Of a stretch of DNA of 64,000 nt, positions 28,073 through 36,182 are shown piece by piece. Each line of letters opens with the position of its first letter. Position 1 is the stretch's first letter. The notes beneath the pieces are model-generated. The model searched no databases. It saw only the letters and a list, made by a program, of their open reading frames with translations, and was not told where the DNA came from. A program made the translations under genes and the position numbers. This DNA comes from Alkalihalobacillus sp. FSL W8-0930 (GTDB lineage Bacteria > Bacillota > Bacilli > Bacillales > Bacillaceae_D): assembly GCA_037965595.1 (NCBI GenBank), contig CP150183.1:3100001-3164000 (forward strand), given 5' to 3'.

Positions 28073-28402
28073 TTATTTTAGAATGATGTTCGTAAATGCC
28101 CACTGTGTTCTTGCATCAAAATCACGCAGTACAACATCAATTGGAAAATCAGTCTGTTCATTTAACTTTTGTAAGAGCTTCTTCTTATATAGAAGGGAAA
28201 GTTGAAAATCCACTTCTTGTTTTAAACTAGGTACCTCTCCTTCAAGTGCAGTTGAACGGGGTGACCGCCGATGCTTTGCTTGAAAAGTAATAATGTCGTT
28301 CTCAATGGTTACCTTGAGTAAGGTGGTTCCCACTCCGAACATTTCCTTTGATACCTCGTTATAAAGATGCGCTAATAACTTCTTTGTTTCATTTGATTGC
28401 AA
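28073..28402 (-). CDS. DUF2294 family protein
   Basis: About 109 aa. The start is taken as TTG at 28402, giving MQSNETKKLLAHLYNEVSKE, which matches the usual N-terminus of DUF2294 proteins; an upstream GTG at 28408 is possible. The KEMFGVGTTLLKVTIENDIITF strand region and the C-terminal VVLRDFDARTQWAFTNIIL are in line with the family. Described members are small cytosolic proteins of unknown role. Confidence 0.7.
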   Translation of the reverse strand: MQSNETKKLLAHLYNEVSKEMFGVGTTLLKVTIENDIITFQAKHRRSPRSTALEGEVPSLKQEVDFQLSLLYKKKLLQKLNEQTDFPIDVVLRDFDARTQWAFTNIILK

Positions 28403-28441
28403 TATCACACCATCACCTACTATGAGGATAATGAAAATCAC

Positions 28442-28756
28442 TTACAAGTCATATTATACATAAGATCTGATAGTTCGGCAAGATAATGTTCGGATTTATT
28501 CTTCATTTAAAGTCAAAATAAGAGTTTTTACGACTTTTTATACGCAAAAGACGGAAATTGAATGTCATATACATCCATTCGCATTCATATACTATACAGG
28601 AAAAAGAAACTTGTACAAATTTTGCAAAAAACATATACAAGTTCCCATGATTTCGCTAGAGTTAGAGGGAATGATGTTAAAAAAGAGAGGTGAATAAGCG
28701 AAAACTAAATGGTATCAACCATTCTTATCAAAGATTAGTTTATTGGAGGTATACAT
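28442..28756. other. Divergent intergenic region, 315 bp
   Basis: Separates the minus-strand DUF2294 gene from the plus-strand exporter gene and must hold both promoters. It contains an 8-bp inverted repeat AACTTGTA/TACAAGTT (28608-28615 with 28636-28643), a possible operator, and TATACT at about 28589-28594. I see no ORF with a good ribosome binding site in it. Confidence 0.4.
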
Positions 28757-29251
28757 ATGGGTTATTTTATTGCGTACTTAATCGTGTTCTTACTAGCTGC
28801 TACTCCTTTTTTTGAAGCCCCTGCGATCATTCCAGTTGGTTACGTGGCTGGATTAGATCCTTATTTAACATCCATTATTGCGTTCATTGGGAACTTACTA
28901 ACTGTATTACTAGTTATCGTTTTTGTCGAAGCCATTCAAGGCTGGAGAGAGAGAAGACGAATTAAAAAAGGCAAACCTGAAAAAACCAAAAAAAGCGAGC
29001 GTGCACAACGTGTCTTTAATAAGTATGGCTTGCCAGGTTTATGCTTAATCGGTCCAACCGTTGGAAGTCACCTCACTGCGATTATTGCGATGTCGTTAAG
29101 TGGAAGCAAAATAAAAACCGCTATATGGATGACCATCTCACTTGTCGTTTGGTGCGTAGGGATGGCTCTGTTCACACACTATGGTTTCTCAAGATTATTT
29201 GAAAATAATGATGTAACCAATACGTTACGTGACTTTATTAATAACTATTAA
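28757..29251 (+). CDS. Small multidrug export protein family (PF06695-type)
   Basis: 164 aa with four to five membrane helices. The N-terminal TPFFEAPAIIPVGYVAGL and the FNKYGLPGLCLIGPTVGSHLTAIIAM segment are the hallmark re-entrant, Pro/Gly-rich motifs of this DedA-like family. A basic cytosolic loop (about 60-85) separates the halves. TTGGAGG lies 7 nt before the ATG. The family name is historical; transport function is not established. Confidence 0.82.
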   Translation: MGYFIAYLIVFLLAATPFFEAPAIIPVGYVAGLDPYLTSIIAFIGNLLTVLLVIVFVEAIQGWRERRRIKKGKPEKTKKSERAQRVFNKYGLPGLCLIGPTVGSHLTAIIAMSLSGSKIKTAIWMTISLVVWCVGMALFTHYGFSRLFENNDVTNTLRDFINNY

Positions 29252-29260
29252 GCGTTTGGA

Positions 29261-29306
29261 GCAGTGGGTGAGATGTTCAGAGGAACATCTTATCCGCTGT
29301 TTTTTT
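29261..29306 (+). terminator. Terminator after the exporter gene
   Basis: An imperfect stem of about 16 bp (centre GAGATGTTC/GAACATCT, loop AGAG) followed by seven T on the plus strand. Confidence 0.85.
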
Positions 29307-29313
29307 GTGGGTG

Positions 29314-29477
29314 GATGTATTCCATGCTTGAACCGATGTATTTGCTTTTTTCTCGATGTATTTGATGCTCGAAACGATGTAATTCCCTTTTCCTCGTTGT
29401 ATTTCATGATTAATCCGATGTATTTGCCCTTTCCTCAATGTATTCCAAACGTATCCCGTTGTATTAAAGCTACCTTT
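29314..29477. repeat. Degenerate 41-bp tandem repeat, four units
   Basis: Exactly 164 bp made of four 41-bp units. Each unit is two half-units that both begin with GATGTATT or a variant: a 21-bp half (for example GATGTATTCCATGCTTGAAC) and a 20-bp half (GATGTATTTGCTTTTTTCTC). Half-unit starts are at 29314, 29335, 29355, 29376, 29396, 29417, 29437 and 29458. It lies between two convergent genes, outside their terminators. Function unknown. Confidence 0.85.
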
Positions 29478-29524
29478 CTTACTATACTCTCTCTTCTACT
29501 TGCTACCACTCGCTCAAAGCAAAA

Positions 29525-29544
29525 AACCTAGCAATAGCTAGGTT
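29525..29544 (-). terminator. Terminator after the CpsB-like gene
   Basis: A perfect 8-bp stem AACCTAGC/GCTAGGTT (29525-29532 with 29537-29544), 4-nt loop, followed by TTTTTTG on the minus strand. Confidence 0.85.
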
Positions 29545-29577
29545 GCGCTTACATTCATTTTCAATTTAAAAATCTAT

Positions 29578-30342
29578 TTAAAACAGTCCCATGTACTTTT
29601 TCTTTTTCACCCGTAGTGGTTCTTCCGCATAGATGCTGTAGTCATTTATAAGTCGTTGGGCATTTTGCTCAAAGTATGTAGCGCCTGAGCCATCTCCTTG
29701 TCTGTACAAGGTATCAAATGCTTTTGTAAAATCGCTACTTCTCGTTTTTGATTGTATTGAGGACGACATTAAAAAGTGCACAAGACGATTAGCAATTAGT
29801 TGCTCAGAGAACTTTCGTGTATACCCACTTACTCTTCCAGTAAAGCTAGAGGCATTTAGTTGTGCCAGAGCTCCCGCTTTTACTAGTTTATAGAGTAAAT
29901 CCGGTTGTTCAATAATCTCTTTATGCCGTTCTGGGTGTGCCAGAATCGGTTTAACTCCTTGTAACTGCAAGTTATATAAAATATCTGAAATGCGGGGATG
30001 AAGTCTCTCGCCCCCTAATGTAATAAGCATATACTGAGTATCATTTAATGTAAGGAGTCTACCTTCCGTGTAAGCACTGGAAAGATCATCGTCCAGCTGG
30101 ATGCTTTGACCCGGGACTACACGAATGGCTAAGTCTTGTTCTTTTGCTACATTATTTAATAAGCTTATTCGTTCTCTTATATCAGCAGGCGAGATTGTAT
30201 CCTGATGCAATCGTAATATAGGTGCGGCAATTAATGTTTTGACTCCACTTTCTTCAGACTTTTGAAGGAGCTTGACCGCTTCTGTTTCACTTGGTGATTG
30301 CTCAGTAAGATCGGGCAATATATTCACTAAGTAATCAATCAT
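29578..30342 (-). CDS. Degenerate CpsB/YwqE-like protein (probably inactive phosphatase)
   Basis: 254 aa with the length, fold order and several motifs of the PHP-type CpsB/YwqE tyrosine phosphatases: MIDYLVNILPDL at the start, VVPGQSIQL, and KPILAHPERHKEI. The metal ligands are mostly gone. The usual opening MIDIHCHILPG with HxH is MIDYLVNILPD, the ATPHH motif is AAPIL, GQEI is GQSI, and the late SDAH motif is SSIQ. Only the His of AHPER remains. The ORF is intact with its own terminator, so it is kept as a protein, perhaps a regulatory pseudo-enzyme. There is no kinase or capsule gene next to it. Confidence 0.78.
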   Translation of the reverse strand: MIDYLVNILPDLTEQSPSETEAVKLLQKSEESGVKTLIAAPILRLHQDTISPADIRERISLLNNVAKEQDLAIRVVPGQSIQLDDDLSSAYTEGRLLTLNDTQYMLITLGGERLHPRISDILYNLQLQGVKPILAHPERHKEIIEQPDLLYKLVKAGALAQLNASSFTGRVSGYTRKFSEQLIANRLVHFLMSSSIQSKTRSSDFTKAFDTLYRQGDGSGATYFEQNAQRLINDYSIYAEEPLRVKKKKYMGLF

Positions 30343-30546
30343 AAATCTCTTTATCCCCCTTTTTACTACACTCTTTGGTAGCGTTCACGATCATTTATAA
30401 AAGTATGTATAAAATATTATAACGAACAAATCGTTCTTCATCAAGAACATTCAATTACATAATATCTCAGAAAAACAAAATATAGTTCCACTAAAATTTT
30501 ACTTTACATGATAAAATATGATAAATCATAGAAAAGGAGCTTCAGA

Positions 30547-31200
30547 ATGAAGAAAATCAACCTCATCGCTCGTCTTCTCTTCATCCTAGGTATTATCTCA
30601 TTATGTGTAGGTGGATTAACTATTCTACTCTTTATGTATCATCTAACAAGTATTGGAGCTATATTTGAGTTTTTTGGTTCATTTTTATTTGCTTTACTAT
30701 GCCTTGCCTTATCTTTTCTTATTATAGGATTTATTTTGTTTGGGTTAAGTGAACTAATTGAACAGCAATCTATAACAAATCACCTTTTGGCAAAACAGTC
30801 AGCGATCGATCTCACACATTTTCATGCGAACTTAATTAGTGAGCACCAAACAAAGTCACAGACCGAAGAACCAGCAGAGGGCTATCATTTTCCTGAGGCA
30901 GACGCACCCCCACTTCACCATTCGATCCGTACCAAACGGTTATTGAACGTAGATTGGTACACAGCAGATTCAGATCCGCATTGGATTAGTCATACAATTG
31001 ATAAATTAGGAGAAACAGTACATACCATTACAGCTCTCCCTCAAAATGATTGGTATGCAGCGACCACTTCAACGAACACACATCTCGTTAAAATTGACCG
31101 AGATCGAACGAATGAGGCAGCACGTGTGGAATGGAAGGATTATCCTGACCTACTCGAATGGTGGAACACGTACCAAACGAAGCAATCAGATAACAAATGA
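30547..31200 (+). CDS. Membrane protein of unknown function with cytosolic C-domain
   Basis: 217 aa. Two hydrophobic hairpins (about 7-30 and 40-70) then a hydrophilic 145-residue domain rich in Trp, His and Asp, ending in VEWKDYPDLLEWWNTYQ. AAAAGGAG lies 7 nt before the ATG. No family recognised. The domain has repeated WYTADSDPHW/NDWYAATTS-like pieces that might form a small beta module. Confidence 0.7.
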   Translation: MKKINLIARLLFILGIISLCVGGLTILLFMYHLTSIGAIFEFFGSFLFALLCLALSFLIIGFILFGLSELIEQQSITNHLLAKQSAIDLTHFHANLISEHQTKSQTEEPAEGYHFPEADAPPLHHSIRTKRLLNVDWYTADSDPHWISHTIDKLGETVHTITALPQNDWYAATTSTNTHLVKIDRDRTNEAARVEWKDYPDLLEWWNTYQTKQSDNK

Positions 31201-31206
31201 AGCAAA

Positions 31207-31251
31207 AAAACACCCCACTTTATTGGATTTCTCCATAAAATGAGGTGTTTT
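31207..31251. terminator. Bidirectional terminator between convergent genes
   Basis: A 17-bp stem with two mismatches (31207-31223 with 31235-31251), flanked by A- and T-runs, between the unknown membrane protein and the MFS exporter. Confidence 0.85.
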
Positions 31252-31257
31252 TTTACG

Positions 31258-32760
31258 TTAAACCTGTGAAGCAGGTTCCATATCTGATTGTTCTTCTTCT
31301 TTTTCCTTTGTAGCGACCTTTTGGTCACGGAAATCTTCTCCGGGCTTACTGCGTTTCATAAAGAATGAAAGCACAAGGGCAATAAGCGCCACAAACACAG
31401 TTAATAGAAATGCGTCATTAATTCCTTCAACCGTTGCTTGGTTAACAAGGTCTTGACCAACTAAGCCGGAGCCTGCTAATTCATCAACATGAGTTGTTGT
31501 GCGAGTCGACATGATGGTTACAAGTAGTGCGGAACCGATCGCACCTGATACTTGCTGCAATGTATTATTCATGGCTGTGCCGTGTGGATTGTATCGGGCT
31601 GGAAGCTGATTTAATCCATTTGTCATAACCGGCATCATCACCATAGACATTCCAAACATTCTCGCTGTATAAAGTAACATCAACGTTGTGTACGTTGTGT
31701 CCATCGTTAAACGACTGAACATGTAAGACGTTAGAATCGTAATAGTTAGTCCTGTTACAGCCAGCACTCTTGCTCCATATTTATCAAACAACTTCCCAGT
31801 AATCGGAGACATAATACCCATCAGTAAGGCCCCCGGTAATAAAAGAAGCCCTGAATCTAACGGAGAAATTCCACGAATGGTTTGAACATATAATGGAAGT
31901 AAAAGCATGGCTCCAAACATAGCCATCGTTAAGGTGATTGAAATGATGGACGACAGAGCAAACATTGGATAACGATAAATTCGGAACTCAAGCATAGGTA
32001 CTTCCAGCTTTAATTGACGAAGGATAAATACAAGTAATGCAATTCCCCCTACGATCAACGTAAGGTACACTTCTGTCGCACTCCATCCTTTGTCTCCAGC
32101 AGATCCAAATCCATAAAGAATTCCACCAAAACCAATACTTGAAAGAACCACCGATAAACCATCCAGCTTAATTGGCATTGATTCTTTCTTATCGTGTAAC
32201 AAGAAGATCGCCACAACTAAAATAATTAAAGCAATCGGAAATGTTACGTAGAAAAGCATCTTCCATGAATAATGTTCAATTAAGAATCCAGATAACGTTG
32301 GACCAATAGCTGGAGCAAAAATCATGACTAGACCAAAGATCCCCATGGCAGCTCCACGTTTTTCAATCGGAAATCCGTTTAACAGGACATTCATGAGCAA
32401 CGGCATCATGATCGCTGAACCCGAAGCTTGAACCACACGAGCAGATAATAGCACCGGGAAATCCCATGAGATGACGGCCATTAATGTCCCTAGTGTAAAC
32501 AAGCTAATGGCTGTGAGGAACAAGCCACGTACCGAGAATTTTTGAATCAGAAATGCAGTAATTGGAATTAAGATCCCATTTACAAGCATATAACCTGTAG
32601 CCAACCACTGAACCGTTGAAGCTGTTACTTCAAAGTCATTCATAATTGATGGTAGAGCTACGTTTAGCAAGGTTTCATTTAAAAGTGAAATAAAAGCTCC
32701 TAATAGCAAAATAACGATAATGCCATAAGGAGGACGTTTTGTTTCTTCTAATGTTGTCAT
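31258..32760 (-). CDS. DHA2-family drug:H+ antiporter (EmrB/LmrB-like, 14 TM)
   Basis: 500 aa with 14 predicted helices. N-terminal ALPSIMNDFEVTASTVQWLATGYML (motif D1), SARVVQASGSAIMMPLL (motif B region with Arg) and FAPAIGPTLSGFLIEHYSW (motif C, antiporter signature) place it in the EmrB/QacA family. The C-terminal tail is charged. GGAGGGG precedes the ATG. It diverges from a TetR gene that probably represses it, like LmrA-LmrB of B. subtilis. Drug range unknown. Confidence 0.92.
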   Translation of the reverse strand: MTTLEETKRPPYGIIVILLLGAFISLLNETLLNVALPSIMNDFEVTASTVQWLATGYMLVNGILIPITAFLIQKFSVRGLFLTAISLFTLGTLMAVISWDFPVLLSARVVQASGSAIMMPLLMNVLLNGFPIEKRGAAMGIFGLVMIFAPAIGPTLSGFLIEHYSWKMLFYVTFPIALIILVVAIFLLHDKKESMPIKLDGLSVVLSSIGFGGILYGFGSAGDKGWSATEVYLTLIVGGIALLVFILRQLKLEVPMLEFRIYRYPMFALSSIISITLTMAMFGAMLLLPLYVQTIRGISPLDSGLLLLPGALLMGIMSPITGKLFDKYGARVLAVTGLTITILTSYMFSRLTMDTTYTTLMLLYTARMFGMSMVMMPVMTNGLNQLPARYNPHGTAMNNTLQQVSGAIGSALLVTIMSTRTTTHVDELAGSGLVGQDLVNQATVEGINDAFLLTVFVALIALVLSFFMKRSKPGEDFRDQKVATKEKEEEQSDMEPASQV

Positions 32761-32780
32761 TTATACCCCTCCATAACGAC

Positions 32781-32814
32781 TGTTCATTTTTTTATACCAG
32801 CGTTATACTGAACA
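32781..32814. promoter_or_regulatory. Candidate TetR operator / divergent promoter
   Basis: Inverted half-sites TGTTCA (32781-32786) and TGAACA (32809-32814) flank two TATA-like hexamers in the short divergent region between the DHA2 exporter and TetR genes. Its position over the exporter promoter suits a repressor site; the assignment is inference. Confidence 0.45.
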
Positions 32815-32906
32815 TATATTACTCCTGTCTTTTCTAAAAAGCAACAAGAGATTCTTGCTTTTTTTAGCTAAATCATGGACTCTTATTAATGGAAGAGGTG
32901 GTCAAA

Positions 32907-33806
32907 ATGAACAACCGCAGACAAGACGTAATTGAGGGCGCACATCAGGTATTTGCTGAGAAAGGATTTCGCGCAGCTTCCATTCAACACATCCTGGATC
33001 GAAGCTCCATTTCTAAAGGGACTTTATATAAATACTTCTCATCTAAAAGTGATATTATTCTAGCCGTCTTTCAATGGCTTAACCATAAGATTGAAGAAGC
33101 AAGAAACGAAGTATTGCTCTATCGTAATCCAAAGGACCTTGAAACCTTGAAAGAGCAAGTCATTCTTCAAATTAAGTTATTAGAGGAATATAAGATGTTC
33201 GCATTATTTCAGGAAATCTTCTTTTCTGATGACTTAGAGTTAAAGCAGTACATTCGTCAGCATCAATTATATGAGTTGAAATGGATGCACCACCGGCTAA
33301 AGGACATATTTGACGAGGAATCCGCTCCATACTTACTCGATTGTGCGGTTATGGTTACGGGTATGTTGTATATGCATTTTAGATATCACAATCATTCACA
33401 GGGACAAACGGGGCGAGATCGGGAAGCGGTCGTTTATTATTGCATGAACCGATTAGTGGAATTAGTTTCTCAAGTAACGAAAAGTAAAGAACAGCTGTTA
33501 GATCCAGTATTACTTGACAAGTGGGTACCTGAAGCGACAAGGAAGATGGATACATTAAAGGAAAAGGTAGAAAGTGACCTATTTCAATTAAAGCAATCGA
33601 TTATGAAAAGCTCGAATGAAGACGAACTAAAAAAGCACAAGGAACGCTTGGACTTTCTCAGTGATGAGCTTGTCCAGAACGAACCTCGTACTTTTTTAAT
33701 TGAGAGTATTATTGAATCACTTACCAACGATTCAAGTCCTACTTGGCAGGAGCAGCTAAGTACGTTTAAACTCTCTGTTTCCGACTATCTTCATGAATGC
33801 TTATAA
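32907..33806 (+). CDS. TetR/AcrR family transcriptional regulator
   Basis: 299 aa, longer than the usual 190-220 aa. The N-terminal HTH is clear: FAEKGFRAASIQHILDRSSI followed by SKGTLYKYFSSKSDI. The ligand-binding part is followed by a helical C-terminal extension of about 90 residues (KVESDLFQLKQSIMKS...). Start at 32907 has AGGTGG 5 nt upstream. Divergent from the DHA2 exporter, so a local drug-responsive repressor is likely. Its last 6 nt overlap the convergent XRE gene. Confidence 0.9.
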   Translation: MNNRRQDVIEGAHQVFAEKGFRAASIQHILDRSSISKGTLYKYFSSKSDIILAVFQWLNHKIEEARNEVLLYRNPKDLETLKEQVILQIKLLEEYKMFALFQEIFFSDDLELKQYIRQHQLYELKWMHHRLKDIFDEESAPYLLDCAVMVTGMLYMHFRYHNHSQGQTGRDREAVVYYCMNRLVELVSQVTKSKEQLLDPVLLDKWVPEATRKMDTLKEKVESDLFQLKQSIMKSSNEDELKKHKERLDFLSDELVQNEPRTFLIESIIESLTNDSSPTWQEQLSTFKLSVSDYLHECL

Positions 33807-34022
33807 GTCCCAGAAGGTATCAAAATCTACTTTATAGTTCATGTCTTGAAGCGTAATGATGATTCGTCTTGCGCTTCTTACACTTGGCTCCCTGTCTTCT
33901 TTGCAAAGTCTACGTACTGTTTCACGACTCACTCCACACATATTAGCCATTCTCTGTTGAGTAATCTCATGTTGAGACAAGAATTCCGCAAAAGGAGTCT
34001 CAGGTTGGGTTGTCTGATACAT
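33801..34022 (-). CDS. Small XRE-like helix-turn-helix protein
   Basis: 73 aa. Helix-turn-helix at about residues 18-45: ITQQRMANMCGVSRETVRRL. TTGGAGGTG lies 4-5 nt before the ATG. It is convergent with, and overlaps by 6 nt, the 3' end of the TetR gene. Single-domain regulator of unknown target; no toxin-like partner is next to it. Confidence 0.78.
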   Translation of the reverse strand: MYQTTQPETPFAEFLSQHEITQQRMANMCGVSRETVRRLCKEDREPSVRSARRIIITLQDMNYKVDFDTFWDL

Positions 34023-34177
34023 TCAAGCACCTCCAAGTTTTAGTCTGCCAATGAATCTTTATACATTGATTATAACGTGGATTTGCATAAAATGGACGAG
34101 CGACCTATGACTTTGTAGTTGGGAAAATGAGCAGACAAGCTACATGGTGTAGCCGAAAAGTATTAGAGAATGTACAA

Positions 34178-34446
34178 AAAAGAGGGTGTGACAAAACTAA
34201 AAATCGACAAAAAATTGGCGAATGAATAGACCGTCTAATCATTCGCCATTCATATTTTGAGAAAACGAGCGTAAGGAGAACCCGAGACTCCTACGGAACA
34301 GAACGCGGTGAAGACACTGTAGCGGTGCTTTTTCCGCGAAAGGGGCTGAGGCCGTTCTTGTGGGTGCGAGGGATTCTCCTGTAGCGGATGTGGTGCTATG
34401 TTCGTGTTTTTAATCGTCGATTTAAGGTTATGTCTCGCCCTCTTTT
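34178..34446. mobile_element. MITE-like intergenic element, copy 1
   Basis: A 269-bp non-coding element with imperfect 31-bp terminal inverted repeats (34178-34208 with 34416-34446, 25 of 31 matching, ends AAAAGAGGG). Inside is a TGGCGAATGA/TCATTCGCCA hairpin (34216-34248) and a body shared with copy 2 at about 37525-37775, such as GTGAAGACACTGTAGCGG and GGGGCTGAGGCCGT. Similar GCTGAGGCC / TAGCGGAT repeats are, from general knowledge, common between genes in Bacillaceae. It abuts the rbsK stop codon. No transposase. Confidence 0.8.
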
Positions 34447-34448
34447 CT

Positions 34449-35357
34449 CTATAAAACCTCTTTAACTTCATTCAGTGTAGGCATACCCGTTTGCGCACCG
34501 AATCGCATGACGGATAAGCCCGCGGCTGCGTTTGCAAATTCAATCGCATTCGTTATGTCTGCACCGCTCGCTAATTTGTACGCTAATGCTCCATTAAATG
34601 TATCTCCTGCGCCCGTTGTATCAACAACCTCTACCGAGCGACCTTTCACCACTTTAGATTCCTCGTCTTCTTTTTCCATATACTGAACGCCTTCACTTCC
34701 TAAAGTCACAATCACACCTTGCAACCCATCACGTAAGAGCGCGTTTATTCCCTCTGTTACACTTGTTTGCTGTGTAAGGTGCATCAGTTCTGTTTCGTTT
34801 GGCGTCAGATAATCAACATGGGAAAGTAATGTATCATGTAGTTTGTGAGCCGGTGCCGGGTTTAGGATCACCTTCGCTCCGAAACCTGAAGAAACTTCTG
34901 CTGCGTATTCAACAATGTCCATCGGAATCTCAAGCTGAATGACAACTAAATCAGCAGCTTGTATCACTTCTTTTGCTGCATCTATATGACTTTTGGTTAT
35001 GGAAAAATTTGCTCCTGGAACGATGATAATTTGATTGTCTTCTTCAGCTACCGTGATTTGAGCAATCCCTGTTGTTTCGTTTTTCATCACCTGAATCCAG
35101 TCTGTTTGAATGTTTTCATCTTGAAGCTGCTGGAGAAGAATTTTCCCTGTTGCGTCATCACCAACTGCTCCAACCATACTTACTGTTGCTCCAAGTCTTG
35201 CACATGCAACAGCCTGATTGGCTCCTTTTCCTCCTGGAAGCTGATAAAAGCTCCCTCCAGAAATCGTTTCACCCTTCTTGGGAAAACGATCGGCCCGCGT
35301 GACCATATCCATATTTATACTTCCAATAACTACAACCTTAGGCTGATTTGTTTTCAC
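34449..35357 (-). CDS. rbsK: Ribokinase
   Basis: PfkB-family sugar kinase, 302 aa, phosphorylates D-ribose to ribose 5-phosphate. Seen: GSINMDMVTRADRFPKKGET, substrate-binding GGKGANQAVA, and the ATP/anion-hole signature VDTTGAGDTFNGALA with catalytic Asp. GTG start with AGGTGA upstream. It is monocistronic here with no rbsDACB transporter, so it may use ribose from nucleoside breakdown, for example by the nucleoside hydrolase in this window. Confidence 0.93.
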   Translation of the reverse strand: MKTNQPKVVVIGSINMDMVTRADRFPKKGETISGGSFYQLPGGKGANQAVACARLGATVSMVGAVGDDATGKILLQQLQDENIQTDWIQVMKNETTGIAQITVAEEDNQIIIVPGANFSITKSHIDAAKEVIQAADLVVIQLEIPMDIVEYAAEVSSGFGAKVILNPAPAHKLHDTLLSHVDYLTPNETELMHLTQQTSVTEGINALLRDGLQGVIVTLGSEGVQYMEKEDEESKVVKGRSVEVVDTTGAGDTFNGALAYKLASGADITNAIEFANAAAGLSVMRFGAQTGMPTLNEVKEVL

Positions 35358-35514
35358 TTTACGTCACCTGCTTTTTCATTTTTCACCCATAAAGAATACC
35401 ATACTCTTCTCCCGCCGCCTATTGGCACTTGCGTCATGGGACTGTCACATACATAAACAATCGGCATACGTAAGATCTGATACACTAAGAGGATGTAAAT
35501 GTAAGAGGTGACTT

Positions 35515-36141
35515 ATGAAACGTAAAATCGCAGTTCTTTGTTTTTTTGTTTTAATTGGTGCACTTGTATATGTGTATCGCCTGAACTTACTTGACTGGGT
35601 TCAGGATTATGGTCAGCGGTCGGTGATACTGACGACCATGTCCGCAACTTTATTTGCGTTATTCCCCGTTATTCCTTACCCCATTATTGGAGGAATTCTC
35701 GGAGTTATATTCGGACCGGCACTAGGAAGCTTTGTGACTTGGGTGGGTTCTTCCCTTGCGTCTATCCTTATGTTTATCGCCATTCGGTTTGGGTTTAAGG
35801 ACTGGGGTCGACGGATGCTCTCGCGCTATAAATCAGTTGAGAAGCTAACTGAGATCTTTGAACGAAATGCATTTATGACAATTTTTATAAGTAGATTGAT
35901 TCCCGTTATTCCTTCCATTGTGGCAAATGCTTATTTTGCTTTAAGCAATGTATCACTCAGGGTCTATGCGCTCGCTTCCACCTTAGGAAAAATTCCATCG
36001 ATGATTCTTTTCGCCACCGTTGGCAATGCACTCCTTACCAATCCAGGTGACTTATTATTTGTTGGGCTTTACTACGGAGGGTTCTTACTTGTGGTTTATA
36101 GCGTCTACCGGATGTGGAGAAGAAGAGGGAAAGAAATCTAG
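35515..36141 (+). CDS. TVP38/TMEM64 (DedA-superfamily) membrane protein
   Basis: 208 aa with five to six membrane segments. The family core is visible: IPYPIIGGILGVIFGPALGSFVTWVGSSLAS, then SRLIPVIPSIVANAYFALSNVSLRVYALASTLGKIPS with the conserved Arg and Pro residues of the re-entrant loops. AGAGGTGA lies 4 nt before the ATG. Family members are linked to lipid translocation and membrane homeostasis; specific role unknown. Confidence 0.88.
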   Translation: MKRKIAVLCFFVLIGALVYVYRLNLLDWVQDYGQRSVILTTMSATLFALFPVIPYPIIGGILGVIFGPALGSFVTWVGSSLASILMFIAIRFGFKDWGRRMLSRYKSVEKLTEIFERNAFMTIFISRLIPVIPSIVANAYFALSNVSLRVYALASTLGKIPSMILFATVGNALLTNPGDLLFVGLYYGGFLLVVYSVYRMWRRRGKEI

Positions 36142-36143
36142 AA

Positions 36144-36179
36144 AAAAAGGGCGTCACCCTATGTGGTATCGCCCTTTTT
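36144..36179. terminator. Bidirectional terminator
   Basis: A 10-bp stem AAAAAGGGCG/CGCCCTTTTT (36144-36153 with 36170-36179) between the TVP38 gene and the convergent amidohydrolase gene. Confidence 0.9.
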
Positions 36180-36182
36180 GCG

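Noticed and set aside
29225-29531. ORFs of 60 and 100 aa across the 41-bp repeats
   Set aside because: They follow from the repeat composition, overlap terminators and lack ribosome binding sites.
34250-34471. 73-aa minus-strand ORF
   Set aside because: It lies in the MITE-like element and runs into rbsK; no ribosome binding site, and not conserved as a frame in copy 2.
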